DNA from: an uncultured Brevinema sp.
GTDB lineage: Bacteria; Spirochaetota; Brevinematia; Brevinematales; Brevinemataceae
Assembly: GCA_947040475.1 (NCBI GenBank)
Contig: CAMRBT010000097.1
Location: 1 to 5,870, forward strand
Length of the DNA: 5,870 nucleotides
Reading direction: 5' to 3'
A program made the position numbers and the translations under genes. Shown here piece after piece: positions 1 to 5,870 of this stretch; position 1 is the stretch's first letter, and each line of letters opens with the position of its first letter. The notes under the pieces are model-generated. The model saw only the letters and a list, made by a program, of their open reading frames with translations. It searched no databases and was not told where the DNA came from.

Positions 1-3000
1 GTTGTTAATCTTTTTACTTTTTGTTCCGCATTAGATTCAAAAGTTTGATAGTTTAATTGGTTAGGGTTGTAAGGATTGAATGATACAGGGTGTTCTCCAC
101 TTTTTGCAATATCTAATATTTTGAAAGGATCAGCTTTAGAATTACTAGAAAAAACAATTTCTATATGCGTTGATTTTTCTGTAATAGACATAATCCCTAT
201 ATTATTCGCTTCTAATTTTAATTTGGAAATTTCAAATAATGTTTCTATCTCGTAAGGGAAAGACCCATATCTATCTCTCAGTTCTTTTTTTAGATTGTCA
301 CTTTCTAGAGAGTTTTTTAGTGAAATAATATTTTTGTATACTTCCATTTTTAGTGCTGGATCGTGGATATAAGTGTCGGGAATAAAGGCATCGTAAGAAA
401 GATCGATCAGAGTATCTATAGTAGTTATTTTATTCCCTTGTAATTTTTGAACTTCTTCTTTCAGAAGTCTCATATACATGTCATAACCTATGGCAATTAA
501 ATGTCCATGTTGTTCAGATCCTATAAGATTTCCAGCACCTCTTATTTCCATATCACGTTTAGCAATTTGAAAACCAGCACCAAGTTCTGTATATTCTGAT
601 AGAGCATCCAATCTTTTACTCGCTTGTTCCGTCATATTTTTATTTTCTGGGAATAAAAAATAAGCATAAGCTTGTTTGGTAGACCGCCCAACCCTACCTT
701 TTAATTGATAAAGTTGAGAAAGTCCCAATCGTTGAGAATCACAAATAATAATAGTATTTGCATTGGCAATATCAAGACCACTTTCTACAATAGTTGTAGC
801 AATGAGAACGTTGTAATAACCTCTCATAAATCCTAAAAAAGCGTTTTCTAATTCATCTTCTTCCATTTGTCCATGAGCAACAACAATAGAAGCTTCGGGA
901 ACTAATTTTGCAACAAGATCCGCAAATTTATCCAATTCTTTTATCCTGTTATTGATGAAGTATACTTGTCCATCTCTTTCTAATTCTGCACGAATTGCTT
1001 CTGCAACGAGCTCATCTTTAAAATCAGAAACCACTGTTTCTACGGGAATTCTTAATTCAGGCGGAGTTTGAATCGTTGAGAAAGATCTTAAATTTCCCAA
1101 GGCAAGAGACAAAGTTCTAGGAATAGGAGTTGCTGATAAAGAAAGAATATCTGTGTAAGGATAACGCATTTTTATTTTTTCTTTTTGGGCGACACCAAAT
1201 TTATGCTCTTCATCGATAACAAGTAATCCTAATTCTTTAAATAAAATTTCTTTATTGAGAACAGCATGAGTACCAATAAGTAAATCAATCTGTTGAGATT
1301 TGATTCTTTGGATAATATCTTTTCTTTCTTCATTTTTAGTAAATCTAGTAATTAAAGCAGTCTTAACAGGGAAATTCTTAAAACGATCCAAACAAGTGAG
1401 ATAATGTTGTTCTGCTAGGATAGTTGTAGGGGCAAGAAGAGCCACCTGTTTGTGAGCAAAAATAGATTTGAAGGCTGCACGAAGGGCAATCTCTGTTTTA
1501 CCGAAACCAACATCTCCACAAAGGAGCCTATCCATAGGTTGTAAACTTTCCATATCGGACTTAATTTCTTCTATGGCAGTGATTTGGTCTGGTGTTTCTA
1601 TGTATTTGAAGAGATCTTCAAACTGTTTTTGTTCTTCGGTATCTGGAGGGAACGCTATTCCCTCAAACATCACTCTTTTAGCATGTGATTCTACTAACTG
1701 CTTGGCAAACAACAAGATATCTTCTTGAGCTTTGATTCTTTTTTTCTGCCATGACTTGCCAGAGAGAGAGTCGACTTTGGTTTTTTTATTTTCCAAGCCA
1801 CCCGTATAGCGTCCAATAAGATCTGCTTGCTCAAGAGGAACAAACAATTTCTGTTTATCTGCATACTCTATAAGGATATAGTCTTTTTCTTTATTTAAAG
1901 TGTTGATTCTTTCTATGCCTTTGAAAATACCAATCCCATAATTCAAATGGACGACAGCATCTCCAGGTTCAATATCTGTTTCAAAATTAGAATAAATCGC
2001 TTGTTGTAATCTTTTACGGAAAACTTTCTTTTTCCCGCTAATATCTGTTTCACCAATAAAAAGAAGACTTTTATTATTTGTGAGATCTTCGCCAAAAAAG
2101 CCATATTCCCAATCTTGAGTAACAATATAAAAACCAGGGATTTCAGGATCAATATCATTGATATGAGAAACAAGTTTTGGTTTAAATCGACGGAGCATAA
2201 TAGCAATGCGTCTAGCGTTTTCTTTATATTCGGAAAAGAAACAAACAAACAAATTTTTATTATTTTCTATCGTTTTTTCTAGTTCAACAACAAATCCAGA
2301 GAAACCTCCAGAGAAATTTCCAGCAAGTTTTATAGAAGGAGATTGCTCTCCATTACTATCGTGTATATAAACGGAAGAAGCATTTTTGGTACTTTCTTTT
2401 ATAGAGCTGAGTAATAATTTATTTGCATTCAAACGGTTAAAAATCGCTCGTATTTTGTTGTCAGCGAATTCTGGCTTTTCTGTAAATAAAATATCAAACT
2501 CACGATTTTTTATATAATCTGTGATAGATGATAAAGTATTATAATAATCAACAAAATTTGAATGTGCTAAGGTATTATGAAAAGGATCTTCAAATCCCTC
2601 TTTGTCTTTTGGAAAAATAAATTCCGCTAAAGGGGGGATAGAAATAGAATCTATTTTAGTAGTTGTTAATTGAGTGTTTTTATCAAAAAAAGAAACTTTA
2701 GCGATTTTATCATCTTCTACAATAATACGAATGGGAGAATCACAATGACTAGGATAAATATCAATGAGCCTATTTCTGATAGAAAATTCCCCAACCTCTC
2801 GGACAAGTGATGTTTGAGAATAACCATATTCTTTTAGAATTTGTGAAAAGTTGTTAAGATCGAGTTTTTTTTGTTCAGAAAGTTGAATAAGGGATTTTTC
2901 AAAAGAGCTGACAGGTGGTAAGGTTCTAATAAAACTCGGGTAGGCACAGACAATAATATAAGCTTTATCATTTTGATGAAGAAGAGACATGGTTTGAATT

Positions 3001-3266
3001 CTTGTGGTGAGAATATCGAGAGAAGGAATCCCATGAGAATAGGGCATAACTTCTATAGAAGGGAAATAAATAACATTTGAATAAATACTAGATAGACTTT
3101 CAAAAACTTTATTTGCTTGAGGGTTATCTTCTGTTACAATAAAAACATGTTTATTTTTTTGAGCAATTTTATCTAACGAGAAAAACAATGATCCCAAAGG
3201 ATAAGCCAAAGCTTGTTCTTTAGAATCATTGAAAACATTAAAATTAAAAGAGGATAAAAAAGACAT
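1..3266 (-). CDS. mfd: Transcription-repair coupling factor Mfd (C terminus cut by window edge)
   Basis: This cytosolic ATP-dependent DNA translocase removes RNA polymerase stalled at lesions and recruits UvrA for nucleotide excision repair. The reading frame stays open for 1088 codons from ATG 3266 to the window edge. The UvrB-like N-terminal module holds a GEFSIR block at residues 159-164. The CarD-like RNA-polymerase-interaction domain begins near residue 430 (VVHLNYGIG, His440). The RecG-like motor follows, with ETPDQ 557-561, Walker A GDVGFGKT 584-591, DEEH box 685-688, SATPIPRTL 711-719, TTIVESGLDI 824-833, QLKGRVGRS 854-862 and the translocation motif GAGNLIG 910-916. The Lys590-to-Asp685 spacing of 95 residues matches my memory of E. 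coli Mfd. The C-terminal UvrA-masking domain is present except for roughly the last 30 residues, which lie outside the window. The start is supported by GGAGA eight bases upstream and by an in-frame TAA a few codons before it. The frame shows no internal stop, so the gene appears intact. It lies 45 bp after a lipoprotein gene and may be co-transcribed with it. Confidence 0.97.
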   Translation of the reverse strand, partial: MSFLSSFNFNVFNDSKEQALAYPLGSLFFSLDKIAQKNKHVFIVTEDNPQANKVFESLSSIYSNVIYFPSIEVMPYSHGIPSLDILTTRIQTMSLLHQNDKAYIIVCAYPSFIRTLPPVSSFEKSLIQLSEQKKLDLNNFSQILKEYGYSQTSLVREVGEFSIRNRLIDIYPSHCDSPIRIIVEDDKIAKVSFFDKNTQLTTTKIDSISIPPLAEFIFPKDKEGFEDPFHNTLAHSNFVDYYNTLSSITDYIKNREFDILFTEKPEFADNKIRAIFNRLNANKLLLSSIKESTKNASSVYIHDSNGEQSPSIKLAGNFSGGFSGFVVELEKTIENNKNLFVCFFSEYKENARRIAIMLRRFKPKLVSHINDIDPEIPGFYIVTQDWEYGFFGEDLTNNKSLLFIGETDISGKKKVFRKRLQQAIYSNFETDIEPGDAVVHLNYGIGIFKGIERINTLNKEKDYILIEYADKQKLFVPLEQADLIGRYTGGLENKKTKVDSLSGKSWQKKRIKAQEDILLFAKQLVESHAKRVMFEGIAFPPDTEEQKQFEDLFKYIETPDQITAIEEIKSDMESLQPMDRLLCGDVGFGKTEIALRAAFKSIFAHKQVALLAPTTILAEQHYLTCLDRFKNFPVKTALITRFTKNEERKDIIQRIKSQQIDLLIGTHAVLNKEILFKELGLLVIDEEHKFGVAQKEKIKMRYPYTDILSLSATPIPRTLSLALGNLRSFSTIQTPPELRIPVETVVSDFKDELVAEAIRAELERDGQVYFINNRIKELDKFADLVAKLVPEASIVVAHGQMEEDELENAFLGFMRGYYNVLIATTIVESGLDIANANTIIICDSQRLGLSQLYQLKGRVGRSTKQAYAYFLFPENKNMTEQASKRLDALSEYTELGAGFQIAKRDMEIRGAGNLIGSEQHGHLIAIGYDMYMRLLKEEVQKLQGNKITTIDTLIDLSYDAFIPDTYIHDPALKMEVYKNIISLKNSLESDNLKKELRDRYGSFPYEIETLFEISKLKLEANNIGIMSITEKSTHIEIVFSSNSKADPFKILDIAKSGEHPVSFNPYNPNQLNYQTFESNAEQKVKRLT

Positions 3267-3311
3267 TAAGGTGTCTCCAGAAAAATTTACTTATAAATAT
3301 AAAATTGAAAT
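3267..3311 (-). other. Short spacer between lipoprotein gene and mfd
   Basis: This 45-bp gap is A/T-rich apart from the mfd ribosome-binding site. I see no GC-rich hairpin followed by a T run, so nothing suggests that transcription stops before mfd. Read-through from the lipoprotein genes is therefore likely, although a weak local promoter cannot be excluded. Confidence 0.5.
3274..3278 (-). promoter_or_regulatory. Shine-Dalgarno of mfd
   Basis: GGAGA on the minus strand sits seven bases before the ATG at 3266. It is the strongest ribosome-binding site in the window and fixes the mfd start, because the frame is closed by TAA shortly upstream and has no other ATG in between. Confidence 0.75.
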
Positions 3312-3788
3312 TTAAGGAAGGTTGTCCAAAAATATTACACTTGCCCACATACTGGGAGGACTCTCGAGATTTCTTACTTGATTAAATGCTTTAACAAAAA
3401 ACCAATATTCTTTTCCGTCAGTAAATAATTCTCCTGTATTATAGTAGAATTTTGTAACATCATAGGAAAATGATTGACTAACATTAAAAGGTCGTGGAAC
3501 AACAAAAGATGCTTGCCTAGGATTAAAGTTTTTACAGAGAATCTTAACACCTTTTAGTGCATTAGCGTCTGCTATATTATCTGTAAAATAAATATTATAA
3601 CCAGAAAATTCTAACTCAGGATTTAGTCCATGCCAAGTAATACGTACTGTAGCAGCAGGAACACCAGCAGTTGATGCGGCGTTAAAAACTTGTACACCAT
3701 TTGGGGCGTATAATCGAGGTACAGGCTGGGGAACTTCTATCCCACAATAAGAAAGGAAAAGAAAAGAGATTATTAATAATTTTTTCAA
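3312..3788 (-). CDS. Small FN3-like lipoprotein, TTG start
   Basis: A predicted exported lipoprotein of 158 residues with no recognised gene name. Residues 1-14 are a short basic-hydrophobic signal, followed by Cys15 in the context L-S-Y-C. Tyr at -1 is not canonical, so lipidation is likely but not certain. The rest resembles a single fibronectin-type-III-like beta sandwich: a proline-rich entry (residues 20-30), alternating strand-like segments with Trp52, the signature NPELEFSGYNIY at 56-67, and a late strand YWFFVKAF at 128-135. The upstream gene carries the same signature, so the two are probably paralogs. The start is TTG, chosen because AAGAGG lies five bases upstream and the signal peptide begins exactly there. 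That Shine-Dalgarno overlaps the TAA of the preceding gene, nine bases away, which suggests translational coupling. A surface or periplasmic binding or structural role is inference from the fold. Confidence 0.85.
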   Translation of the reverse strand: MKKLLIISFLFLSYCGIEVPQPVPRLYAPNGVQVFNAASTAGVPAATVRITWHGLNPELEFSGYNIYFTDNIADANALKGVKILCKNFNPRQASFVVPRPFNVSQSFSYDVTKFYYNTGELFTDGKEYWFFVKAFNQVRNLESPPSMWASVIFLDNLP

Positions 3789-3793
3789 AAATA

Positions 3794-3799
3794 CCTCTT
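3794..3799 (-). promoter_or_regulatory. Shine-Dalgarno overlapping upstream stop; selects TTG start
   Basis: AAGAGG on the minus strand lies five bases before TTG 3788. Its first two A bases are the last two bases of the TAA (3798-3800) ending the preceding lipoprotein gene. No ATG lies at a workable distance, so this site decides the unusual start codon. The overlap is typical of terminating ribosomes re-initiating on the next gene. Confidence 0.65.
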
Positions 3800-4403
3800 A
3801 AGGAAATGTAATAGTAGCGATGTTCGATGGTAGGCTGTAGGCTGCATCAACAATAGAATAAGCATATGCTGCAAAATAATAAGTTGTTCCTGATACGAAA
3901 GGACCTACTGGAGCTAAAGGATTGTCAGGATTACCAGGAAGATTATTAAAACTAGAAGAATCAAATGTTGGATCTGCTGGAGGTGAATCACCATTTATTG
4001 ATACATCTGGTGGATAAAAACGCCTTTCAGGAAAGGACATTGCTCCCCCAATAAATATCGTTAAATTTGTATCACTGGGATTGTTAATGTTTTTTAGTAA
4101 TTGGGCTTCATTGCCAGGCACATCAGTGGGTTTTAGGGGAAAAAAAACTTCATCAGGATTAGCAAAAGATCCGAAATCTTCTAATCGTGTAGATATATAA
4201 ATAGCATAGCCTGTAAAATAAATCTCAGGATTGTTTGCTGTAAAAAATAAAGCTAACGCCGTTCCTCCACCAGCAACTGAAGAAGGAGCTGTTTTAACTT
4301 TCAATCCCAAAGGAGTTGTAAGTAGAGGTTGTCTAGGGATTTCTTCAATAGCACAAGATGAGAGTAATAAAACAGAAAAGCAAAGAGCAATTTTTTTTAT
4401 CAT
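3798..4403 (-). CDS. FN3-like lipoprotein
   Basis: A predicted lipoprotein of 201 residues with no recognised gene name. The signal is classical: two lysines at positions 3-4, a hydrophobic core, then lipobox L-S-S-C with Cys17 as the predicted lipidation site. After a proline-containing linker (EEIPRQP) comes an FN3-like segment with PLGLKV at 31-36, the signature NPEIYFTGYAIY at 58-69 and a late strand YYFAAYAYS at 175-183. The downstream protein has the same signature and late aromatic strand. This copy is about 40 residues longer, mainly through a Pro/Asn/Asp-rich loop around residues 125-170. The ATG is preceded by AGGA six bases upstream, inside the 11-bp gap after the exported-paralog gene, so the genes are very probably co-transcribed. 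The likely location is the outer or inner membrane facing the periplasm, or the cell surface. Ligand and function are unknown. Confidence 0.88.
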   Translation of the reverse strand: MIKKIALCFSVLLLSSCAIEEIPRQPLLTTPLGLKVKTAPSSVAGGGTALALFFTANNPEIYFTGYAIYISTRLEDFGSFANPDEVFFPLKPTDVPGNEAQLLKNINNPSDTNLTIFIGGAMSFPERRFYPPDVSINGDSPPADPTFDSSSFNNLPGNPDNPLAPVGPFVSGTTYYFAAYAYSIVDAAYSLPSNIATITFP

Positions 4404-4409
4404 TAATAT

Positions 4410-4413
4410 TCCT
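4410..4413 (-). promoter_or_regulatory. Shine-Dalgarno of the 201-residue lipoprotein
   Basis: AGGA on the minus strand lies six bases before ATG 4403 and one base after the TAA that ends the upstream gene. The gap between the two genes holds little else, so there is no room for a separate promoter. Confidence 0.55.
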
Positions 4414-4414
4414 A

Positions 4415-5029
4415 TTATTGTTTTATTAGATTTAATTGAGGTTTTCTAGCACCAAAGAAATAAGCTTCTTTTTTACTGGCAATACCATTAGGATCAAAAT
4501 AATAAACAAATTTCACAAATGCAGAAGGGATTTTATTGTAATTAACTTGAACAATGGTATGAGGAATGTTGTTAATATTAGTAATCATATCTGGTATTTT
4601 TTTTACTTTTGCATAAAAAGGTTTGTAGTCTGTTAATCGAATTGCCACATATTCTGTATTTGTCAATTCTTTGTTTTTTACAAAATCTTGCAATTGTATT
4701 TCTGGAAAAATAATTATATCCAAACCTTTTAATTTTATAACTTTTACTTTGCCTTTGTTGGTAGTTACTAAATTTCCCTCAGACAAATACAAAAAGTTAG
4801 TTCTTTTTTTGGTAATATTTGTAAAAGAAATAGCTTTATGATTTTTATTGGTAAGCATAAAAACTTGAAAAGTTCTTTTTCCTTCTATATAATTATAGCA
4901 GAGTCCGTTATTTATATTAACGATAGTTTCACGGATCTTTTTTTTATTAGCACTGATATAAGTAATATCTTCACTATATAGGGGTAAAAAACTCCCTAAT
5001 AAAAAAGAGAACAAAAATATTAATTTCAT
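4415..5029 (-). CDS. Exported protein of unknown function, paralog A
   Basis: A 204-residue protein I do not recognise. Residues 1-19 are a type I signal peptide (Lys2, a hydrophobic core, ending PLYS before Glu20). The mature chain has one cysteine (Cys44) and no further membrane segment, so a soluble periplasmic or secreted protein is expected. It looks beta-rich and basic. The start of the mature chain (DITYIS...IRETI) loosely resembles the 'D-x-VYL-x-NG-x-x-I-x-G-x-I' pattern of small beta domains in many exported bacterial proteins; this is only a resemblance. It aligns without gaps to the next protein upstream over the 185 mature residues, with about 100 identities. The strongest blocks are SFTNITKK at 68-75, PEIQLQ at 109-114 and FDPNGIASKKE at 178-188. 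ATG 5029 has AAGG seven bases upstream. The stop is 11 bp from a lipoprotein gene, implying one transcript. Confidence 0.85.
   Translation of the reverse strand: MKLIFLFSFLLGSFLPLYSEDITYISANKKKIRETIVNINNGLCYNYIEGKRTFQVFMLTNKNHKAISFTNITKKRTNFLYLSEGNLVTTNKGKVKVIKLKGLDIIIFPEIQLQDFVKNKELTNTEYVAIRLTDYKPFYAKVKKIPDMITNINNIPHTIVQVNYNKIPSAFVKFVYYFDPNGIASKKEAYFFGARKPQLNLIKQ
4466..4491. repeat. 26-bp exact repeat, copy 1 (inside paralog A)
   Basis: This stretch is identical to 5183-5208 and in the same orientation. On the minus strand it encodes the shared NGIASKKE block of both exported paralogs. It is a remnant of the gene duplication kept by coding constraint, and could also serve as a recombination site between the copies. 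Confidence 0.85.
4805..4828. repeat. 24-bp exact repeat, copy 1 (inside paralog A)
   Basis: This is identical to 5522-5545 in the same orientation. On the minus strand it encodes the SFTNITKK block common to both exported paralogs, the second long exact match between the two genes. Confidence 0.8.
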
Positions 5030-5131
5030 AATACAACCTTAATTTTTAATTATAATAATACGAAGAATGTAGTTATTACAGTTAAAATATAGTCATAAAT
5101 TATAAAAATATAAATTATTATTAATAAAAAC
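5030..5131 (-). promoter_or_regulatory. A/T-rich spacer with possible second promoter
   Basis: The 102 bp between the exported paralogs is almost entirely A/T. A perfect TATAAT on the minus strand lies at 5049-5054, with TATTAT next to it at 5055-5060. Either could be a -10 box for paralog A, but neither has a good -35 and such hexamers are expected by chance in sequence this rich in A/T. AAGG at 5037-5040 is the ribosome-binding site for ATG 5029. A 10-bp palindrome TTATTAATAA at 5118-5127, just after the stop of paralog B, is too weak to be called a terminator. Confidence 0.3.
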
Positions 5132-5743
5132 TTACTGTTTAATAAAACTTAATTGAGGTTTTTTAGCTCCTAAAAAATACATTTCTTTTTTACTGGCAAT
5201 ACCATTAGAATCAAAGAAATAAACAAATCTTACTTTTTTAGGCGAAACATCATCATAATGAATATTAACAATAGAATGGGGAACACTATTAATATTTGTA
5301 GTTGTATGTAAAACTTTATCAGCTTGAGCAGTGAAAGTTTTACTATCAGAAGCTCGAATCGTTAAATAACGCATAGTCGTTAAATTGGTGTTTTTAATAA
5401 AATTTTGTAATTGTATCTCTGGTAAAAGAATAATTTCTAAATTTTGTAATTTTATAGTTTTCTTTTTTCCTTTTTGAATAGCAACTAAATTCCCACCGAA
5501 AAGATAAAAAGCATTAGTTCCTTTTTTGGTAATATTTGTAAAAGATAAGGTCGCAAGGTTTTCATTAGTACGCATGATAATCTGAGATGATTTTTTATCA
5601 CTTTCAAAATTGTAAATTACACCACTACTCGTGGAAGTAATAGTTTCACGGATTTCTTTTTTGCCATCACTTATATAAACAATATCTGCACTATATAGAG
5701 GTAAGATATTTCCCAATAATAAAAACAATAACAATAATCTCAT
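5132..5743 (-). CDS. Exported protein of unknown function, paralog B
   Basis: A 203-residue protein, unrecognised, and the first gene of the block. The signal peptide is Arg2 followed by an unusually leucine-rich core, ending PLYS at residue 18 or one residue later. The mature protein has no cysteine, so it is neither a lipoprotein nor disulphide-bonded, and has no second hydrophobic helix. It matches paralog A at about 54% identity over 185 gapless residues, with SFTNITKK at 67-74, PEIQLQ at 108-113 and FDSNGIASKKE at 177-187. The poorly conserved parts are residues 37-65 and the central segment around 120-170, while the C-terminal 30 residues are best kept. That points to a conserved C-terminal functional or docking surface, which is inference. 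ATG 5741-5743 follows AAGG by seven bases, within a 14-bp leader identical to that of paralog A. A candidate promoter lies 78-106 bp upstream. Confidence 0.85.
   Translation of the reverse strand: MRLLLLFLLLGNILPLYSADIVYISDGKKEIRETITSTSSGVIYNFESDKKSSQIIMRTNENLATLSFTNITKKGTNAFYLFGGNLVAIQKGKKKTIKLQNLEIILLPEIQLQNFIKNTNLTTMRYLTIRASDSKTFTAQADKVLHTTTNINSVPHSIVNIHYDDVSPKKVRFVYFFDSNGIASKKEMYFLGAKKPQLSFIKQ
5183..5208. repeat. 26-bp exact repeat, copy 2 (inside paralog B)
   Basis: This is identical to 4466-4491 and encodes the same NGIASKKE block, here near the C terminus of paralog B. Confidence 0.85.
5522..5545. repeat. 24-bp exact repeat, copy 2 (inside paralog B)
   Basis: This is identical to 4805-4828 and encodes the SFTNITKK block of paralog B. 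Confidence 0.8.
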
Positions 5744-5780
5744 ACTTTAACCTTAATTTTTATAAAATAGAAAATAATAA

Positions 5781-5790
5781 TAAGTGATAA
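5781..5790. repeat. 10-bp direct repeat TAAGTGATAA, copy 1
   Basis: The same ten bases recur at 5825-5834 in the same orientation, 44 bp away (about four helical turns). This copy would lie in the 5' untranslated leader of the candidate promoter. It may be an operator half-site or a chance match in A/T-rich DNA. Confidence 0.4.
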
Positions 5791-5820
5791 AAAATAGTAA
5801 AATGATAAACAATATGTTAT

Positions 5821-5849
5821 ATTCTAAGTGATAATACTAATTAAATCAA
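5821..5849 (-). promoter_or_regulatory. Candidate sigma-70-type promoter of the gene block
   Basis: On the minus strand, -35 TTGATT (5844-5849) is separated by exactly 17 bases from -10 TAGAAT (5821-5826). They match the consensus at four and five of six positions. Transcription would start near 5814, giving a leader of about 70 bases before ATG 5743. The rest of 5744-5870 is A/T-rich and shows no gene, hairpin or recognisable riboswitch. Confidence 0.5.
5825..5834. repeat. 10-bp direct repeat TAAGTGATAA, copy 2, overlapping the -10 box
   Basis: This second copy of the repeat at 5781-5790 overlaps the upstream edge of the candidate -10 and the adjacent spacer. A protein bound here would compete with RNA polymerase, which is the reason for noting it. 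No regulator is known from this window. Confidence 0.4.
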
Positions 5850-5870
5850 ATATAGACTAAAAAGGATTCG

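Noticed and set aside
1468..1728. 86-codon plus-strand open frame
   Set aside because: It lies antisense to the Walker A region of mfd, where the minus frame carries unmistakable motifs. Its product has low-complexity serine-rich sequence and no ribosome-binding support.
1943..2248. 101-codon minus-strand open frame
   Set aside because: It is an alternative frame inside mfd. The mfd frame is continuous through this stretch and holds the RNA-polymerase-interaction domain.
2834..3034. 66-codon minus-strand open frame
   Set aside because: It overlaps the N-terminal part of mfd in another frame and shows no independent features.
3280..3328. Possible mfd promoter with TGGACA at 3323-3328
   Set aside because: The -35-like hexamer matches well, but the -10 candidates downstream need spacers of 18 or more bases or match poorly, so support is too weak.
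4231..4449. 72-codon plus-strand open frame
   Set aside because: It is antisense to the signal peptide and first strands of the 201-residue lipoprotein and crosses the gene boundary. It looks like a shadow frame.
4436..4636. 66-codon plus-strand open frame
   Set aside because: It is antisense to the most conserved C-terminal block of paralog A, so the coding signal belongs to the minus strand.
5118..5127. A/T palindrome TTATTAATAA after paralog B as a terminator
   Set aside because: It has no G/C pairs and no loop followed by a clear T run on the minus strand. Such palindromes are expected by chance in this spacer.
4466..5545. Repeats considered as mobile-element or CRISPR traces
   Set aside because: There are only two copies of each exact repeat, and they coincide with the conserved coding blocks of the paralogs. 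There is no regular spacing, terminal inverted repeat or transposase.

Overview
The window is AT-rich DNA with every recognised gene on the minus strand, so it reads from position 5870 down to position 1. The genes are closely spaced. In reading order they are two tandem paralogous exported proteins of unknown function, two tandem small lipoproteins with a fibronectin-type-III-like fold signature, and mfd, the transcription-repair coupling factor, which runs off the window at position 1 just short of its C terminus. The low GC, the Gram-negative-style lipoprotein signals (one with a loose, non-canonical lipobox) and the small FN3-like lipoproteins suggest a diderm, perhaps a spirochaete of the Brachyspira or Brevinema kind. 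That assignment is inference; nothing here fixes the genus.

Layout. Positions 5744-5870 are an AT-rich leader with one reasonable sigma-70-type promoter (-35 TTGATT, 17-bp spacer, -10 TAGAAT). Its -10 overlaps one of two copies of a 10-bp direct repeat. Positions 5132-5743 and 4415-5029 encode the exported paralogs (203 and 204 residues). They are about 54% identical over the mature part by my hand alignment, and they share the same ribosome-binding leader. They are separated by 102 bp of almost pure A/T that could hold a second promoter. Positions 3798-4403 and 3312-3788 encode the two lipoproteins. The gaps in this stretch are only 11 and 9 bp, and the last gene starts at a TTG whose Shine-Dalgarno overlaps the previous stop. 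mfd begins at 3266, 45 bp after the last lipoprotein, with no visible terminator between them.

How the genes relate. The spacing supports one transcript for at least 5029 to 3312, and plausibly the whole block including mfd. The four envelope proteins look like two recent or ancient duplications (one pair each) and probably act in the periplasm or at a membrane surface. Mfd is a cytosolic DNA-repair motor, and its position downstream is probably a matter of chromosomal arrangement, not shared function. I found no RNA gene, mobile element, CRISPR array or defence system. The least explained content is the exported paralog family.
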